Positions 18,107 to 26,073 of a DNA stretch of 64,000 nt are shown piece after piece (the first letter of the stretch is position 1; each line of letters starts with the position of its first letter). The stretch is from Deltaproteobacteria bacterium HGW-Deltaproteobacteria-15 (GTDB taxonomy: Bacteria > Desulfobacterota > DSM-4660 > Desulfatiglandales > HGW-15): assembly GCA_002840535.1 (NCBI GenBank), contig PHBH01000036.1, positions 1 to 64,000 of the forward strand. Reading direction: 5' to 3'. A model generated the notes under the pieces. That model was not told where the DNA came from. It did not search any database and was given only the letters and a program-made list of their open reading frames with translations. Both the position numbers and the translations under genes were made by a program.

Positions 18107-19444
18107 ATGAGTTCAATCAAATCCCTCTCCGTACCGGATGCGATGACCTTCATTGTGGGGATCGTGCTCGGGGCGGGAATATTCAAAACACCCTCGCTTG
18201 TCGCTGCCAGTGCAGGAGCAGAATGGGCGGCGCTCTTTATGTGGGGGATGGGGGGGGTGATTTCTCTTGTGGGTTCCTTATGCTATGCAGAACTGGGTTC
18301 GGCCTTTCCCCACAAAGGAGGGGACTACCACTACCTGAGCCGCGCATACGGAAAGGCGCCGGCATTTGTATTTGCATGGTCCCGGTTGACCGTCATTCAG
18401 CCCGGCTCCATAGCCATGCTCGCTTTTCTGGTCGGAGACTATGCATCGGAAGTGCTCCGGTTGGGAAAGTACTCGGTTTCCTGCTACGCTGCCGCAGTCA
18501 TCGTCTCCCTGACATTGGTGAACGTTGCGGGCATACATCCGGGCAAGCGCCTCCAAAGAGTTTTGATCGCCGCCTATTTCCTGGGACTCGCATTGCTCAT
18601 CGTCGCGGGTTTCAGCATGGCTGAAAAGATTGATCCCCTGCCGTCGCCTCACAACCCTCTTCCTCTCGAAGACGGTCTATTCGGCAAGGCCATGATTTTC
18701 GTGCTTCTCACGTACGGCGGCTGGAATGAGGCGGCGTATCTTTCTGCGGAAATCCGGGACAATCGCCGCAACATGCCCCGCGTTCTGATCTACAGTATCG
18801 GCATCATCACCGGCACCTACCTCCTGGTGAACTATGTCTTCCTGAGAGGGCTCGGGCTTTCCGGCGTATCCGGTTCCGAAGCGGTTGCCGCTGATCTGAT
18901 GCGCCTTGTCGCCGGCGGGCATGGTGCTACTTTCATCAGTATTCTCATCGTACTCGCCTGCTTGAGCACAGTGAACGGCACGATCGTCACCGGAGCGCGC
19001 ACCTGCTATGCACTCGGCCGGGATTTTAGACAGTTCTCTTTTCTGGCACGGTGGCAGCAGGGCACGGAAACACCCGTCAATGCCTTGATCGCGCAGGGCA
19101 TGATCGCACTTTTTCTGGTGTTGGTCGGTACGGGGAATCGAAGCGGGTTTGTCATGATGGTGGAGTACACTGCACCCGTTTTCTGGCTCTTTTTCCTGCT
19201 CGTCGGGATTTCGATCGTTGTCCTGCGCTTGAAGGAACCCTCCTCTCTTCGTCCTTTTCGGGTTCCACTATATCCTCTGACCCCTATCCTCTTCTCCGCA
19301 GTCTGCGTATTCATGTTTTACTCCAGTCTCGTGTACGCCGGAAAGGGCGCTCTGCTGGGGCTGGCCGTTCTGCTGGCGGGTCTGCCTTTTCTGCTTCTTC
19401 GAGCACAAAGAACCCCTTCCACGGAAAGGAAAGGTGACTTATGA
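18107..19444 (+). CDS. APC-family amino-acid permease
   Basis: A 445-residue inner-membrane transporter with about twelve hydrophobic segments. The first helix carries the APC-type unwound motif VGIVLGAGIFKTPS, and helix 6 carries a conserved FVLLTYGGWNEAAYLSAEIRD segment typical of L-type/amino-acid exchangers. Start at 18107 because GAGGGG lies ten bases upstream; 30 more codons upstream are open but begin in repeat sequence. Substrate is not determinable. Its stop overlaps the next gene by four bases (ATGA), so the permease and the lipoprotein methyltransferase are translationally coupled. Confidence 0.92.
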   Translation: MSSIKSLSVPDAMTFIVGIVLGAGIFKTPSLVAASAGAEWAALFMWGMGGVISLVGSLCYAELGSAFPHKGGDYHYLSRAYGKAPAFVFAWSRLTVIQPGSIAMLAFLVGDYASEVLRLGKYSVSCYAAAVIVSLTLVNVAGIHPGKRLQRVLIAAYFLGLALLIVAGFSMAEKIDPLPSPHNPLPLEDGLFGKAMIFVLLTYGGWNEAAYLSAEIRDNRRNMPRVLIYSIGIITGTYLLVNYVFLRGLGLSGVSGSEAVAADLMRLVAGGHGATFISILIVLACLSTVNGTIVTGARTCYALGRDFRQFSFLARWQQGTETPVNALIAQGMIALFLVLVGTGNRSGFVMMVEYTAPVFWLFFLLVGISIVVLRLKEPSSLRPFRVPLYPLTPILFSAVCVFMFYSSLVYAGKGALLGLAVLLAGLPFLLLRAQRTPSTERKGDL

Positions 19445-20406
19445 AAAGGATCTTCCGGATGCCTTCGATGCTTGTTCTTGTCGCTCTTTTGCTGGCGCAA
19501 ATCGCCGCGTGCAATCGGTCAGATTCGCCCGACCGCCTGACGCAGCGCGAGCAGTCGTCCGCACACCCCTCTTCGCCGACGGAGAGAATCCTCGATGTCC
19601 CCTACGTCCCCACACCGAAAGGAGTGGTGGATAGGATGCTCGACATGGCACAGGTCGGTTCTGCGGATATCGTGTACGACCTCGGATGCGGAGACGGACG
19701 GCTCATCATAACGGCTGCGAAAGAAAGAGGCGCCAGGGGCGTCGGCATTGACCTGAATCCCGCGCGAATCATCGAGAGCAATGAGAACGCAACCAAAGCA
19801 AAGGTGAAGGACCGGGTAACCTTCATCCAACAGGATCTCTTCGAAACCGATTTCAGCGAGGCAACCGTATTGACCCTGTATCTTCTCCCCCAGGTGAATC
19901 TGGCGCTCCGACCGAGGATTCTCACTCAAATGAAACCGGGATCCAGAGTCGTTTCACATGATTTCGACATGAAGGAATGGGAGCCCGACAACGTGTCGGT
20001 CATCGGAAACAGCCACATTTATTATTGGGTGGTCCCGGCAAATTTTTCAGGCATATGGAATCTGACCATGAATTCGGAGAAAGGTTCAAGCCGTTATTCG
20101 TTCATCATCCACCAAAACTTTCAGGAGATAGAAGGGCTGGCACTATCCGGATCGTCCCAGAAGCTGTTGAAAAACGGCAGGGTAAAGGGGGAAATTCTTG
20201 AATTCACAGTCGAGCAGAGGGCCGACGGAAAAGTGGTCGCCGGGAAGTTCGAAGGCCGCATCGTCGGAAATTCCATCCAGGGGACGATGAGGCGGGCTGG
20301 AGAGAACGAACCCTCCTATGCATGGACCGCGGAACGGAACCCTGCCACAGCCCGCCCGATTGATGGATCTCAGAAAGAAAAGGGTCCCGAGCGTCAATCC
20401 GCATGA
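19441..20406 (+). CDS. lipoprotein with a class I SAM-dependent methyltransferase domain
   Basis: A 321-residue protein with an N-terminal lipoprotein signal (VLVALLLAQIAAC, lipid-accepting Cys24). A class I methyltransferase domain follows: motif I is DLGCGDGR at 80-87, the acidic strand end is GVGIDLNP at 101-108, and VTFIQQDLFETDF and VLTLYLLPQVN come next. The last 120 residues are beta-rich and unlike the Rossmann part. An exported methyltransferase is odd because S-adenosylmethionine is cytosolic. The signal may be a retained anchor, or the domain may bind another ligand. It overlaps the permease gene by four bases. Confidence 0.85.
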   Translation: MKRIFRMPSMLVLVALLLAQIAACNRSDSPDRLTQREQSSAHPSSPTERILDVPYVPTPKGVVDRMLDMAQVGSADIVYDLGCGDGRLIITAAKERGARGVGIDLNPARIIESNENATKAKVKDRVTFIQQDLFETDFSEATVLTLYLLPQVNLALRPRILTQMKPGSRVVSHDFDMKEWEPDNVSVIGNSHIYYWVVPANFSGIWNLTMNSEKGSSRYSFIIHQNFQEIEGLALSGSSQKLLKNGRVKGEILEFTVEQRADGKVVAGKFEGRIVGNSIQGTMRRAGENEPSYAWTAERNPATARPIDGSQKEKGPERQSA

Positions 20407-20449
20407 TAAAATCAAGGGTGTATTGACATGACGCCGCGACTCCCCTATT

Positions 20450-20474
20450 AGAAAGGAGGTGCTCCAGCCTCATG
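20450..20474 (-). other. antisense match to the 16S rRNA 3' end
   Basis: Read on the minus strand, this stretch agrees with the universal 16S rRNA 3' terminus (CTGGATCACCTCCTTTCT region) at about 22 of 25 positions. On the plus strand it gives a perfect Shine-Dalgarno AAAGGAGGTG followed by an ATG AAA TAA mini-frame at 20472-20480, 34 bp before the NRDE gene. Confidence 0.5.
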
Positions 20475-20507
20475 AAATAAGAGCGCCAGACAAGGATGCC
20501 TGCGGCC

Positions 20508-21320
20508 ATGTGCCTGATTCTTTTTTCCTACCGGACCCACCCCTCATTCCGGTTTATCCTGGCTGCAAATCGGGATGAATACCATGCAAGACCTTCGGCC
20601 CCACCCGCTTTCTGGAGCGAGGCGCCACATCTGCTCGCAGGCAGGGATCTCGTTGCAGGAGGCACGTGGCTGGGCATCACCAAAACCGGAAGGCTTGCTG
20701 CGGTCACGAATTACCGCGACCCTGCCTCGGTGATGAAGAACTCCCCTTCGAGGGGAAGACTGGTCCGGGATTACCTGATGGGGGAGCAGCCCCCGCGGGA
20801 ATACCTGCTGCAGGTTCAAAATCAGGCGGAGAAATACAACGGATTCAATCTCCTGATCGGAGACAGGGAAGGGTTGTTCTGGTACTCGAATCGGAGCGGC
20901 TCGCCTCTGAAGTTTTCACCCGGTATTTTCGGCATCAGCAATCGATTGCTGGATACGGACTGGCCGAAAGTGTCAAGGGGGAAGGAAATGCTGGCCACGA
21001 TCGTCTCCGAGAAAAAGCCTTCCCCGGATGAACTGTTCCGTATGTTGAGGGATGAAAGGACGGCCGCAGACAGGATGCTGCCCTCTACCGGCGTGACTCT
21101 GGAAATGGAGAGGATGCTGTCTCCCATTTTCATCCGCAGCCCCGTATACGGCACGCGTTCCTCCACCCTGATCTTCGTTGGAAACGACGATCATGTCGTT
21201 TTTCTGGATCGGACCTTCAAGCCGGATCAGGACAGCATGGAGGAAAGGCGCTTCGAATTTTCGATCGAAAAACAGAAGCCCGCCGAAAGTGTCTCTCACA
21301 GAGAGCACAGAGTCAACTGA
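20508..21320 (+). CDS. NRDE family protein (TANGO2-like)
   Basis: A 270-residue member of the NRDE (DUF833/TANGO2) family. The start at 20508 places the family-typical Cys at position 2 (MCLILFSY), and the namesake NRDE is at 21-24. The DLVAGGTWLGITKTGRLAAVTNYRDP block is also diagnostic. The N-terminal Cys suggests an Ntn-hydrolase-like arrangement. Biochemical function is not well established; human TANGO2 has been linked to Golgi organisation and heme handling. CAAGGA precedes the chosen ATG. Confidence 0.9.
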   Translation: MCLILFSYRTHPSFRFILAANRDEYHARPSAPPAFWSEAPHLLAGRDLVAGGTWLGITKTGRLAAVTNYRDPASVMKNSPSRGRLVRDYLMGEQPPREYLLQVQNQAEKYNGFNLLIGDREGLFWYSNRSGSPLKFSPGIFGISNRLLDTDWPKVSRGKEMLATIVSEKKPSPDELFRMLRDERTAADRMLPSTGVTLEMERMLSPIFIRSPVYGTRSSTLIFVGNDDHVVFLDRTFKPDQDSMEERRFEFSIEKQKPAESVSHREHRVN

Positions 21321-21437
21321 GAGCAAGATGAGAATTGGCCTGGATGTTGTCCCCCTGAATTCGGACAACATTCGGGCCAAGATTTTCTTCTCTGCGTCTC
21401 TGGCAAAGCCCGCCAGGGCGATCGGGCGAGAGGAATC

Positions 21438-21980
21438 CTAAAACTTGCCGTAATGAGTGAACTCTCCGATCTCCCTGCGCTTGGGAGCAGCGGATTCCTT
21501 TGCAGGATAGCCCACTGGGATGAGGGCGACCACTTCATACTCCTCCTCTACCCCAAGGACCTCCTTTGCCTTGTCATGGTCCAGCATGCCGATGATCACG
21601 GTGCCGAGACCCGCATCGAAAGCAGCGAGACACAGGCTCTGGGTTGCGATTCCAAGATCGAACAGAAGCCAGTCGCCGAACTTGGTGGTCGTCTGCCCCT
21701 TGTAATACCCTGAACTCTTCACTTTGCCGCAAATGGCGAAAACCAGCGGGGCCTCCACGATGCCCTTGGAGGAGGGATTCGTCGACCCGATGGTCTCTTT
21801 CAGCTTTTCCTTGGTTGCCGGATCTTTCACGATGACTATCTCCCAGCACTGCGTGTTGGCCCATGAGGGAGACCATCGGATGGAGTCCAGGAGCCGCTCA
21901 ACGATTTCCTGCGGAACTTCCTTGTCCTGATATCTTCGAATGCTGCGCCTTCCTTTAATGATGCTCATGAGATCGGTCAT
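21438..21980 (-). CDS. nitroreductase family protein
   Basis: A 180-residue FMN-dependent oxidoreductase fold. The N-terminal IIKGRRSIRRYQDKEVP is the FMN phosphate-binding region, followed by SPSWANTQCWEIVIVKD and later GLGTVIIGMLDHDKAKEVLG plus VALIPVGYPAKES. These proteins reduce nitro compounds, quinones or flavins with NAD(P)H. Its start overlaps the moaC stop by four bases, so it is coupled to the molybdopterin gene. Confidence 0.93.
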   Translation of the reverse strand: MTDLMSIIKGRRSIRRYQDKEVPQEIVERLLDSIRWSPSWANTQCWEIVIVKDPATKEKLKETIGSTNPSSKGIVEAPLVFAICGKVKSSGYYKGQTTTKFGDWLLFDLGIATQSLCLAAFDAGLGTVIIGMLDHDKAKEVLGVEEEYEVVALIPVGYPAKESAAPKRREIGEFTHYGKF

Positions 21981-22441
21981 CGTTCTTTCTCCCCTTCCTT
22001 TTCCTTTCGCACGACCCTGATATCGCTGATCCGCGTATCCGGATACTGCCCCTGTTCGTTCTTTTCAAGGTACTTGACCATGTCCCAAATCGTGTTCAGA
22101 GCCGCGGTGACTCCTGTGATCGCCTCCATCTCGACGCCCGTCCTGGCCCGGGCCTTCACCGCGCATGTCGCCTTCACGTGATCGGCGCGCATTTCAAATG
22201 TCGCGGAAACCGCATCGAGCGGTATCTGATGACAGTGCGGGATGAGAAGGTGAGTCTGCTTCGCCGCGTTCATGGCCGCCACTTCCGCCACAGGAAAGGG
22301 GTCTCCTTTTCTGACCCTCCCTTCCCTGATCTCCTTGAGAGTTCCCGGTGAAAGAAAAATCTTTCCGGAAGCTTCAGCAAGACGGCGGACCACGGGTTTC
22401 TCGGTTACGTCTATCATACCCATATTATTTTTCCACTCCAT
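21977..22441 (-). CDS. moaC: cyclic pyranopterin monophosphate synthase MoaC
   Basis: A 154-residue enzyme of molybdenum cofactor synthesis converting the MoaA product to cyclic pyranopterin monophosphate. The family motif MIDVTEKPVVRRLAEASG, the active-site segment KQTHLLIPHCHQIPL (61-75) and GVEMEAITGVTAALNTIWDMVK are all visible. Start at 22441 is supported by AGGTGA six bases upstream; the longer frame runs into repeat copy B. It lies upstream of the nitroreductase with ATGA overlap. Confidence 0.95.
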   Translation of the reverse strand: MEWKNNMGMIDVTEKPVVRRLAEASGKIFLSPGTLKEIREGRVRKGDPFPVAEVAAMNAAKQTHLLIPHCHQIPLDAVSATFEMRADHVKATCAVKARARTGVEMEAITGVTAALNTIWDMVKYLEKNEQGQYPDTRISDIRVVRKEKEGEKER

Positions 22442-22509
22442 TTTAGTGTCACCTGGAAAACCTGGCCCTCTGGACCAAGTCAGAGAGAATTGGCTCAGCC
22501 GGGAAAACA

Positions 22510-22652
22510 TGTTCTGGAAAATTGGAATAATGGAATGATGGAATACTGGGTATCAAAGCAAAAAGTGATCTCGCGCCCCTATCCTCCGGGTTTGTGGTTG
22601 TTGTTCTTTCCCAATATTCCATTATTCCAACATTCCAATATTCCGGTTTGTT
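22510..22652 (-). repeat. dispersed GGAAT palindromic element, copy B (inverted)
   Basis: On the minus strand it reads CCGGAATATTGGAATGTTGGAA..., then a central GAACAACAACCACAAA segment, then TATTCCATCATTCCATTATTCCAATT. Core and arms correspond to copies A and C. It lies between moaC and the MoaE-like gene. The flank GGAAAACCTGGCCC at 22453-22466 also recurs, inverted, beside copy C. Confidence 0.8.
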
Positions 22653-22739
22653 TACACCTGGCTTTACTCTCCTGGATCGGCCGAGTTGGTCTCCCCGCGA
22701 GGTTTGGTGACCACTAATGTTGAAACGGCGTACGAGTCG

Positions 22740-23096
22740 CTATGCAAACGATTCCCGCTTTTTGCTTGCCTCAGCCTTGATCCGGTCCACGGTTTTGATC
22801 AGCGCATCAAACACGTTCTCACGGATATCTCCGCCTACGGCTACCGCGAGGATTTCATCCCCCACCTCGAGCAACCCTTCCCGGATTTCCACACGAATGT
22901 CCACAATTCCGGGAAGCCGCTTCATCTCATCCACAATCTTTCCCAGGCGATCATGATCGTACATCACCTCGATCCCGGTCACCAACCGGCCGTCCCTGGA
23001 TGAGCCGCGAACCACTCCCAGGTGCGAGGCGATCATTCCCATTTTTCGGGCTTCAGGATGCTCTCTTAGGGCCGCTATCATCCCTGGAAAGTCCAT
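22740..23096 (-). CDS. moaE: short MoaE-like molybdopterin synthase subunit
   Basis: A 118-residue protein resembling the MoaE family in its HLGVVRGSSRDGRLVTGIEVMYDHDRL, GIVDIRVEIREGLLEVGDEILAVAVGGDIRENVFDALI pattern. MoaE is the catalytic subunit that, with MoaD, makes molybdopterin dithiolene. It is about 25 residues shorter than typical MoaE and lacks its C-terminal Lys-rich loop (KKKE), as in a known short Desulfobacterota variant. Its first 44 bases overlap the end of hemA in another frame, suggesting coupled translation. MoaC is encoded 300 bp downstream. Confidence 0.75.
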   Translation of the reverse strand: MDFPGMIAALREHPEARKMGMIASHLGVVRGSSRDGRLVTGIEVMYDHDRLGKIVDEMKRLPGIVDIRVEIREGLLEVGDEILAVAVGGDIRENVFDALIKTVDRIKAEASKKRESFA

Positions 23097-24381
23097 ACTC
23101 TTCTTCCTCCTCCAATTCGGAATCCAGATTGAACAATTTTCTGGTCATGTCAACACACGCATCCCTGGTGGGGCGGCCCGCCTTTCTCTTCAGATACAGA
23201 ATGGGGTCATGCATGATCTTCTCAGCGATGGATCGTGTCAGGATCTCCAGCCGGTTCACCTGTTCGGGAGTGAGATCCCCCAGATTGGCGAGGCTTCTCT
23301 TGACCTCCGCCTGTCTGATCGTTTCCGCCTTCTCCTTGAGGGAGACGATGGTGGGCACCACCTGGAGGGTCTTCAGCCACTTCTCGAACCGGATCACCTC
23401 CTCCTCCACGATGCGCTCCGCCTTGAGCGCTTCCTGCCGGCGCTGCGCCTTGTTGACCTCCACTACCCCTTTCAGATCGTCGATGTCGTATACATAGACA
23501 TTACCGAGGTCATTCACTTTCGGCTCCACATCCCTGGGCACTGCGATATCGATGAAGAACAGAGGCCGGCTGCGTCTTTTCCTGAGCACACTCTTCACCT
23601 GATCGTGGCCGATCACGAACCCGGGTGCGGACGTCGAAGTAATGACGATGTCCATTTCCAGAAGAAGGCTTTCCATTTCATCGAAGGCGACCGGTTTCCC
23701 TCCGAAGAGCCGGGCCAGGTCCACGGCGCGGTTCAGTGTCCTGTTCGAGACGAAGAGAGCGCACCCCTGTCTGACGAGATGCCTTGCGGCAAGTTCTGCC
23801 ATTTCACCGGCCCCTACCAGCAGCACTTTCTTCCCGTCAAGATCGTGAAAGATCTTCCTGGCCAATTCCACGGCGGCATAACTGATGGAGACCGCCGAGT
23901 CCGAGATCCCGGTCTCGGTTCTCACCCTCTTTGCCACATGGAAGGCACGGTGCATCAGCCTGTTCAGGACCACGCCCGAGGTTTTCGCCTTGGAAGCCTG
24001 GGAATAGGCATCCTTGACCTGACCGAGGATCTGCGGTTCCCCCATGACCATGGAATCCAGACTGCACGAGACCCTGAAAATATGCCTTACCGCCTCGTTG
24101 TCTTCAAAGGTGAAAAGGTTCGGGATGAAGCGAACATCCTCGATGCTGCCCAGGGAGGACATCAGGGAGACGATCGATCTTCTTGCCTCCTGCGGGTTCT
24201 CGGTCACAACAAACGCTTCCACGCGATTGCAGGTGGAGAGGAAAAGCCCCTCATGGATGAAGGGCGACTCACGGAGCGCGGCCAGGGCCTTCCCGACATT
24301 GCCCGGCTCCTTGACCAGACACTCCCGGATCTCCACCGGTGCGGTTTCGTGATTCATGCCTATGTCGAGTATCTTCAACAT
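23053..24381 (-). CDS. hemA: glutamyl-tRNA reductase
   Basis: A 442-residue NADPH-dependent enzyme of the C5 heme pathway that makes glutamate-1-semialdehyde from glutamyl-tRNA. The catalytic Cys51 is in LSTCNRVEAFVV, followed by the MGEPQILGQVKDAY segment and the nucleotide-binding VLLVGAGEMAELAARHL. A C-terminal dimerisation helix bundle ends in an acidic EEEEE run. The true start is the ATG at 24381, sharing a base with the stop of the ccsB-type gene (TGATG); the frame is open much further upstream but only as antisense-free shadow of ccsB. Confidence 0.96.
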   Translation of the reverse strand: MLKILDIGMNHETAPVEIRECLVKEPGNVGKALAALRESPFIHEGLFLSTCNRVEAFVVTENPQEARRSIVSLMSSLGSIEDVRFIPNLFTFEDNEAVRHIFRVSCSLDSMVMGEPQILGQVKDAYSQASKAKTSGVVLNRLMHRAFHVAKRVRTETGISDSAVSISYAAVELARKIFHDLDGKKVLLVGAGEMAELAARHLVRQGCALFVSNRTLNRAVDLARLFGGKPVAFDEMESLLLEMDIVITSTSAPGFVIGHDQVKSVLRKRRSRPLFFIDIAVPRDVEPKVNDLGNVYVYDIDDLKGVVEVNKAQRRQEALKAERIVEEEVIRFEKWLKTLQVVPTIVSLKEKAETIRQAEVKRSLANLGDLTPEQVNRLEILTRSIAEKIMHDPILYLKRKAGRPTRDACVDMTRKLFNLDSELEEEEEYGLSRDDSGPKRAS

Positions 24382-25217
24382 CACCCCTCCCGGCCGCCCA
24401 GGCTCTTGAAGCTGTGGTAATCGCTCAACCACAGGTTTGCGCCGAGAAACGTGAAGAGAAGCACGCAGAAGCAGACAATGGACATGATTGCCGCCTTGCG
24501 CCCGCGCCATCCCACGGCAATCCTTTCGTGCAGGAGGGCTGCATAGAAGAACCACGTGATCAGGGACCACACCTCCTTGGGATCCCAGCGCCAGTAGCTT
24601 CCCAGGGCATACTGCGCATAAATGGCGCCCGTGATCATCCCCACGGTGAGAAAGGGAAACCCGTAGATCAGCGAATAATAATTGATGGAGTCCAGGGTTT
24701 GAAGCGAAGGCAACCGGTTGAAGAGGGATCCGAATTTCTTTCGTTTGATCTGGCTTTCCTGGATCAGATACATGACGGCCGCGGCAAAGGCGACCGTAAA
24801 TATGCCATTCCCCATAAAGGCGGTCCAGACATGAATCGGGAACCACGCGCTCTTGAACATCGGATGAACTGTGACGCCCCCTCCGGGAATGGTCGATGAG
24901 AGAATCATCAGTATCGCGGCAAGCGGCGAAATGAAAGAGCCCAGGATCATGAGTCTGAATTTCGCGTGGAAGAGAAGATAGGCGCCCAGGATCGTCCAGG
25001 CAAAAAAGGCCAGTGCCGATTTGAGCGTCAGTACAGGCATTGCGCCCAGAACAACGTAGCCGTGGAGCAACTGCAGCGTGAGTGCTGCAAACCCGGCAAG
25101 AAGGATCCTGTAGGACCACTGGTATATGGCTTTCTGCTGCCGGAGGATGTAGACAATGAAGCCGCCTGTAGCCAGCAGAATCAGGAACAATGAGATCTTT
25201 GTCAGGATTTCGCCCAT
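24381..25217 (-). CDS. ccsB: cytochrome c biogenesis protein CcsA/ResC family
   Basis: A 278-residue inner-membrane heme handling protein with about eight hydrophobic segments. The heme-binding tryptophan-rich motif is SYWRWDPKEVW (207-217), with flanking His129 (FPIHVW) and His230 (LLHERI) as candidate axial ligands. Its size fits the HemX/CcsA-like proteins that are encoded with hemA in many bacteria. It could serve cytochrome c maturation or regulate HemA level; sequence alone does not settle this. The start is four bases from the siroheme gene. Confidence 0.88.
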   Translation of the reverse strand: MGEILTKISLFLILLATGGFIVYILRQQKAIYQWSYRILLAGFAALTLQLLHGYVVLGAMPVLTLKSALAFFAWTILGAYLLFHAKFRLMILGSFISPLAAILMILSSTIPGGGVTVHPMFKSAWFPIHVWTAFMGNGIFTVAFAAAVMYLIQESQIKRKKFGSLFNRLPSLQTLDSINYYSLIYGFPFLTVGMITGAIYAQYALGSYWRWDPKEVWSLITWFFYAALLHERIAVGWRGRKAAIMSIVCFCVLLFTFLGANLWLSDYHSFKSLGGREG

Positions 25218-25221
25218 GGTT

Positions 25222-25890
25222 TCACATGTTTTGAATAAGCTCCCGGATTTCCTCGTTCAACTCGGTTCGCAGGATTCTTTCCAGGGTGGATGCAACACGG
25301 CTTCGATCTCCGAGACGGATTGCACCCAGAAGATCGGAATCGATCAGCTCACGGAGAATGTCTCCTTTCCGTTCGGGAGGAAAGCCGCCCGACAGGACAA
25401 TCTCCCTGGCTTTGCCCATCAGCCGGACATAGGCTCCATATTCCTCCCCGTACATCCCTTCGAGTTGCTCCCGCAACCGTCGGGCCAATGCGGGACTTTT
25501 TCCTGAAGTGGAAATCGCGATGACCAGGTCTCCCCTCCTGAGGATGGAAGGAACGATGAAGGTGCAATCGGACGGCTGATCGACTGCGTTGACCGGAATG
25601 TTCCTCTCCCCGGCGGCGAGACTTACCTTCCTGTTCATCTCCGGGTCGTCCGTGGCCGCGATCACGAGAAAAGCCCGATCCATCTGGTCTTCACGAAATT
25701 CGCTTCCAACAAAGCGGATCCTGCCTTCCGTTTCAAACTCCTTCAGTGCAGGAGTGAGGTCCCTTGCAGCCACATCAATGATCGCTCCGTACTCGAAGAG
25801 CGTCTCGATCTTGCGCTGGGCCACTGCGCCCCCGCCAACGATCAAGACCTTTTTTCCATGAAGATCCAAAAAGGCAGGATAATAACGCAT
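25222..25890 (-). CDS. precorrin-2 dehydrogenase / sirohydrochlorin ferrochelatase (CysG N-terminal type)
   Basis: A 222-residue protein of the Met8/CysG N-terminal family that oxidises precorrin-2 to sirohydrochlorin with NAD+, and in some members inserts iron. The Rossmann motif VLIVGGGAVAQRKIETL (15-31) starts the domain, followed by FLVIAATDDPEMNRKVS and NAVDQPSDCTFIVPSI. It is the first gene of the siroheme/ccsB/hemA series, in a conserved order found in Desulfobacterota and Clostridia. Confidence 0.92.
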   Translation of the reverse strand: MRYYPAFLDLHGKKVLIVGGGAVAQRKIETLFEYGAIIDVAARDLTPALKEFETEGRIRFVGSEFREDQMDRAFLVIAATDDPEMNRKVSLAAGERNIPVNAVDQPSDCTFIVPSILRRGDLVIAISTSGKSPALARRLREQLEGMYGEEYGAYVRLMGKAREIVLSGGFPPERKGDILRELIDSDLLGAIRLGDRSRVASTLERILRTELNEEIRELIQNM

Positions 25891-26073
25891 AAATGGTTTC
25901 CGGGATCGAATGTTGATGTTCTCGTGAGAATCGCGCCAATTCTTCTCCTGCGCTCCCAGGATTTCTTTCCCGGCTGTTGCCGGAGTCGAAACGATGGAAC
26001 TCGCACCACTCTATGCGATTCCCGTGTTTGCAGATGAAGCTGAAAACGGAATGGGGATGGAGCCGGGGCGGAC

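Noticed and set aside
23053..25119. 688-aa version of HemA
   Set aside because: The extra N-terminal 246 residues are a shadow frame of the ccsB-type gene; family homology begins at the ATG at 24381.
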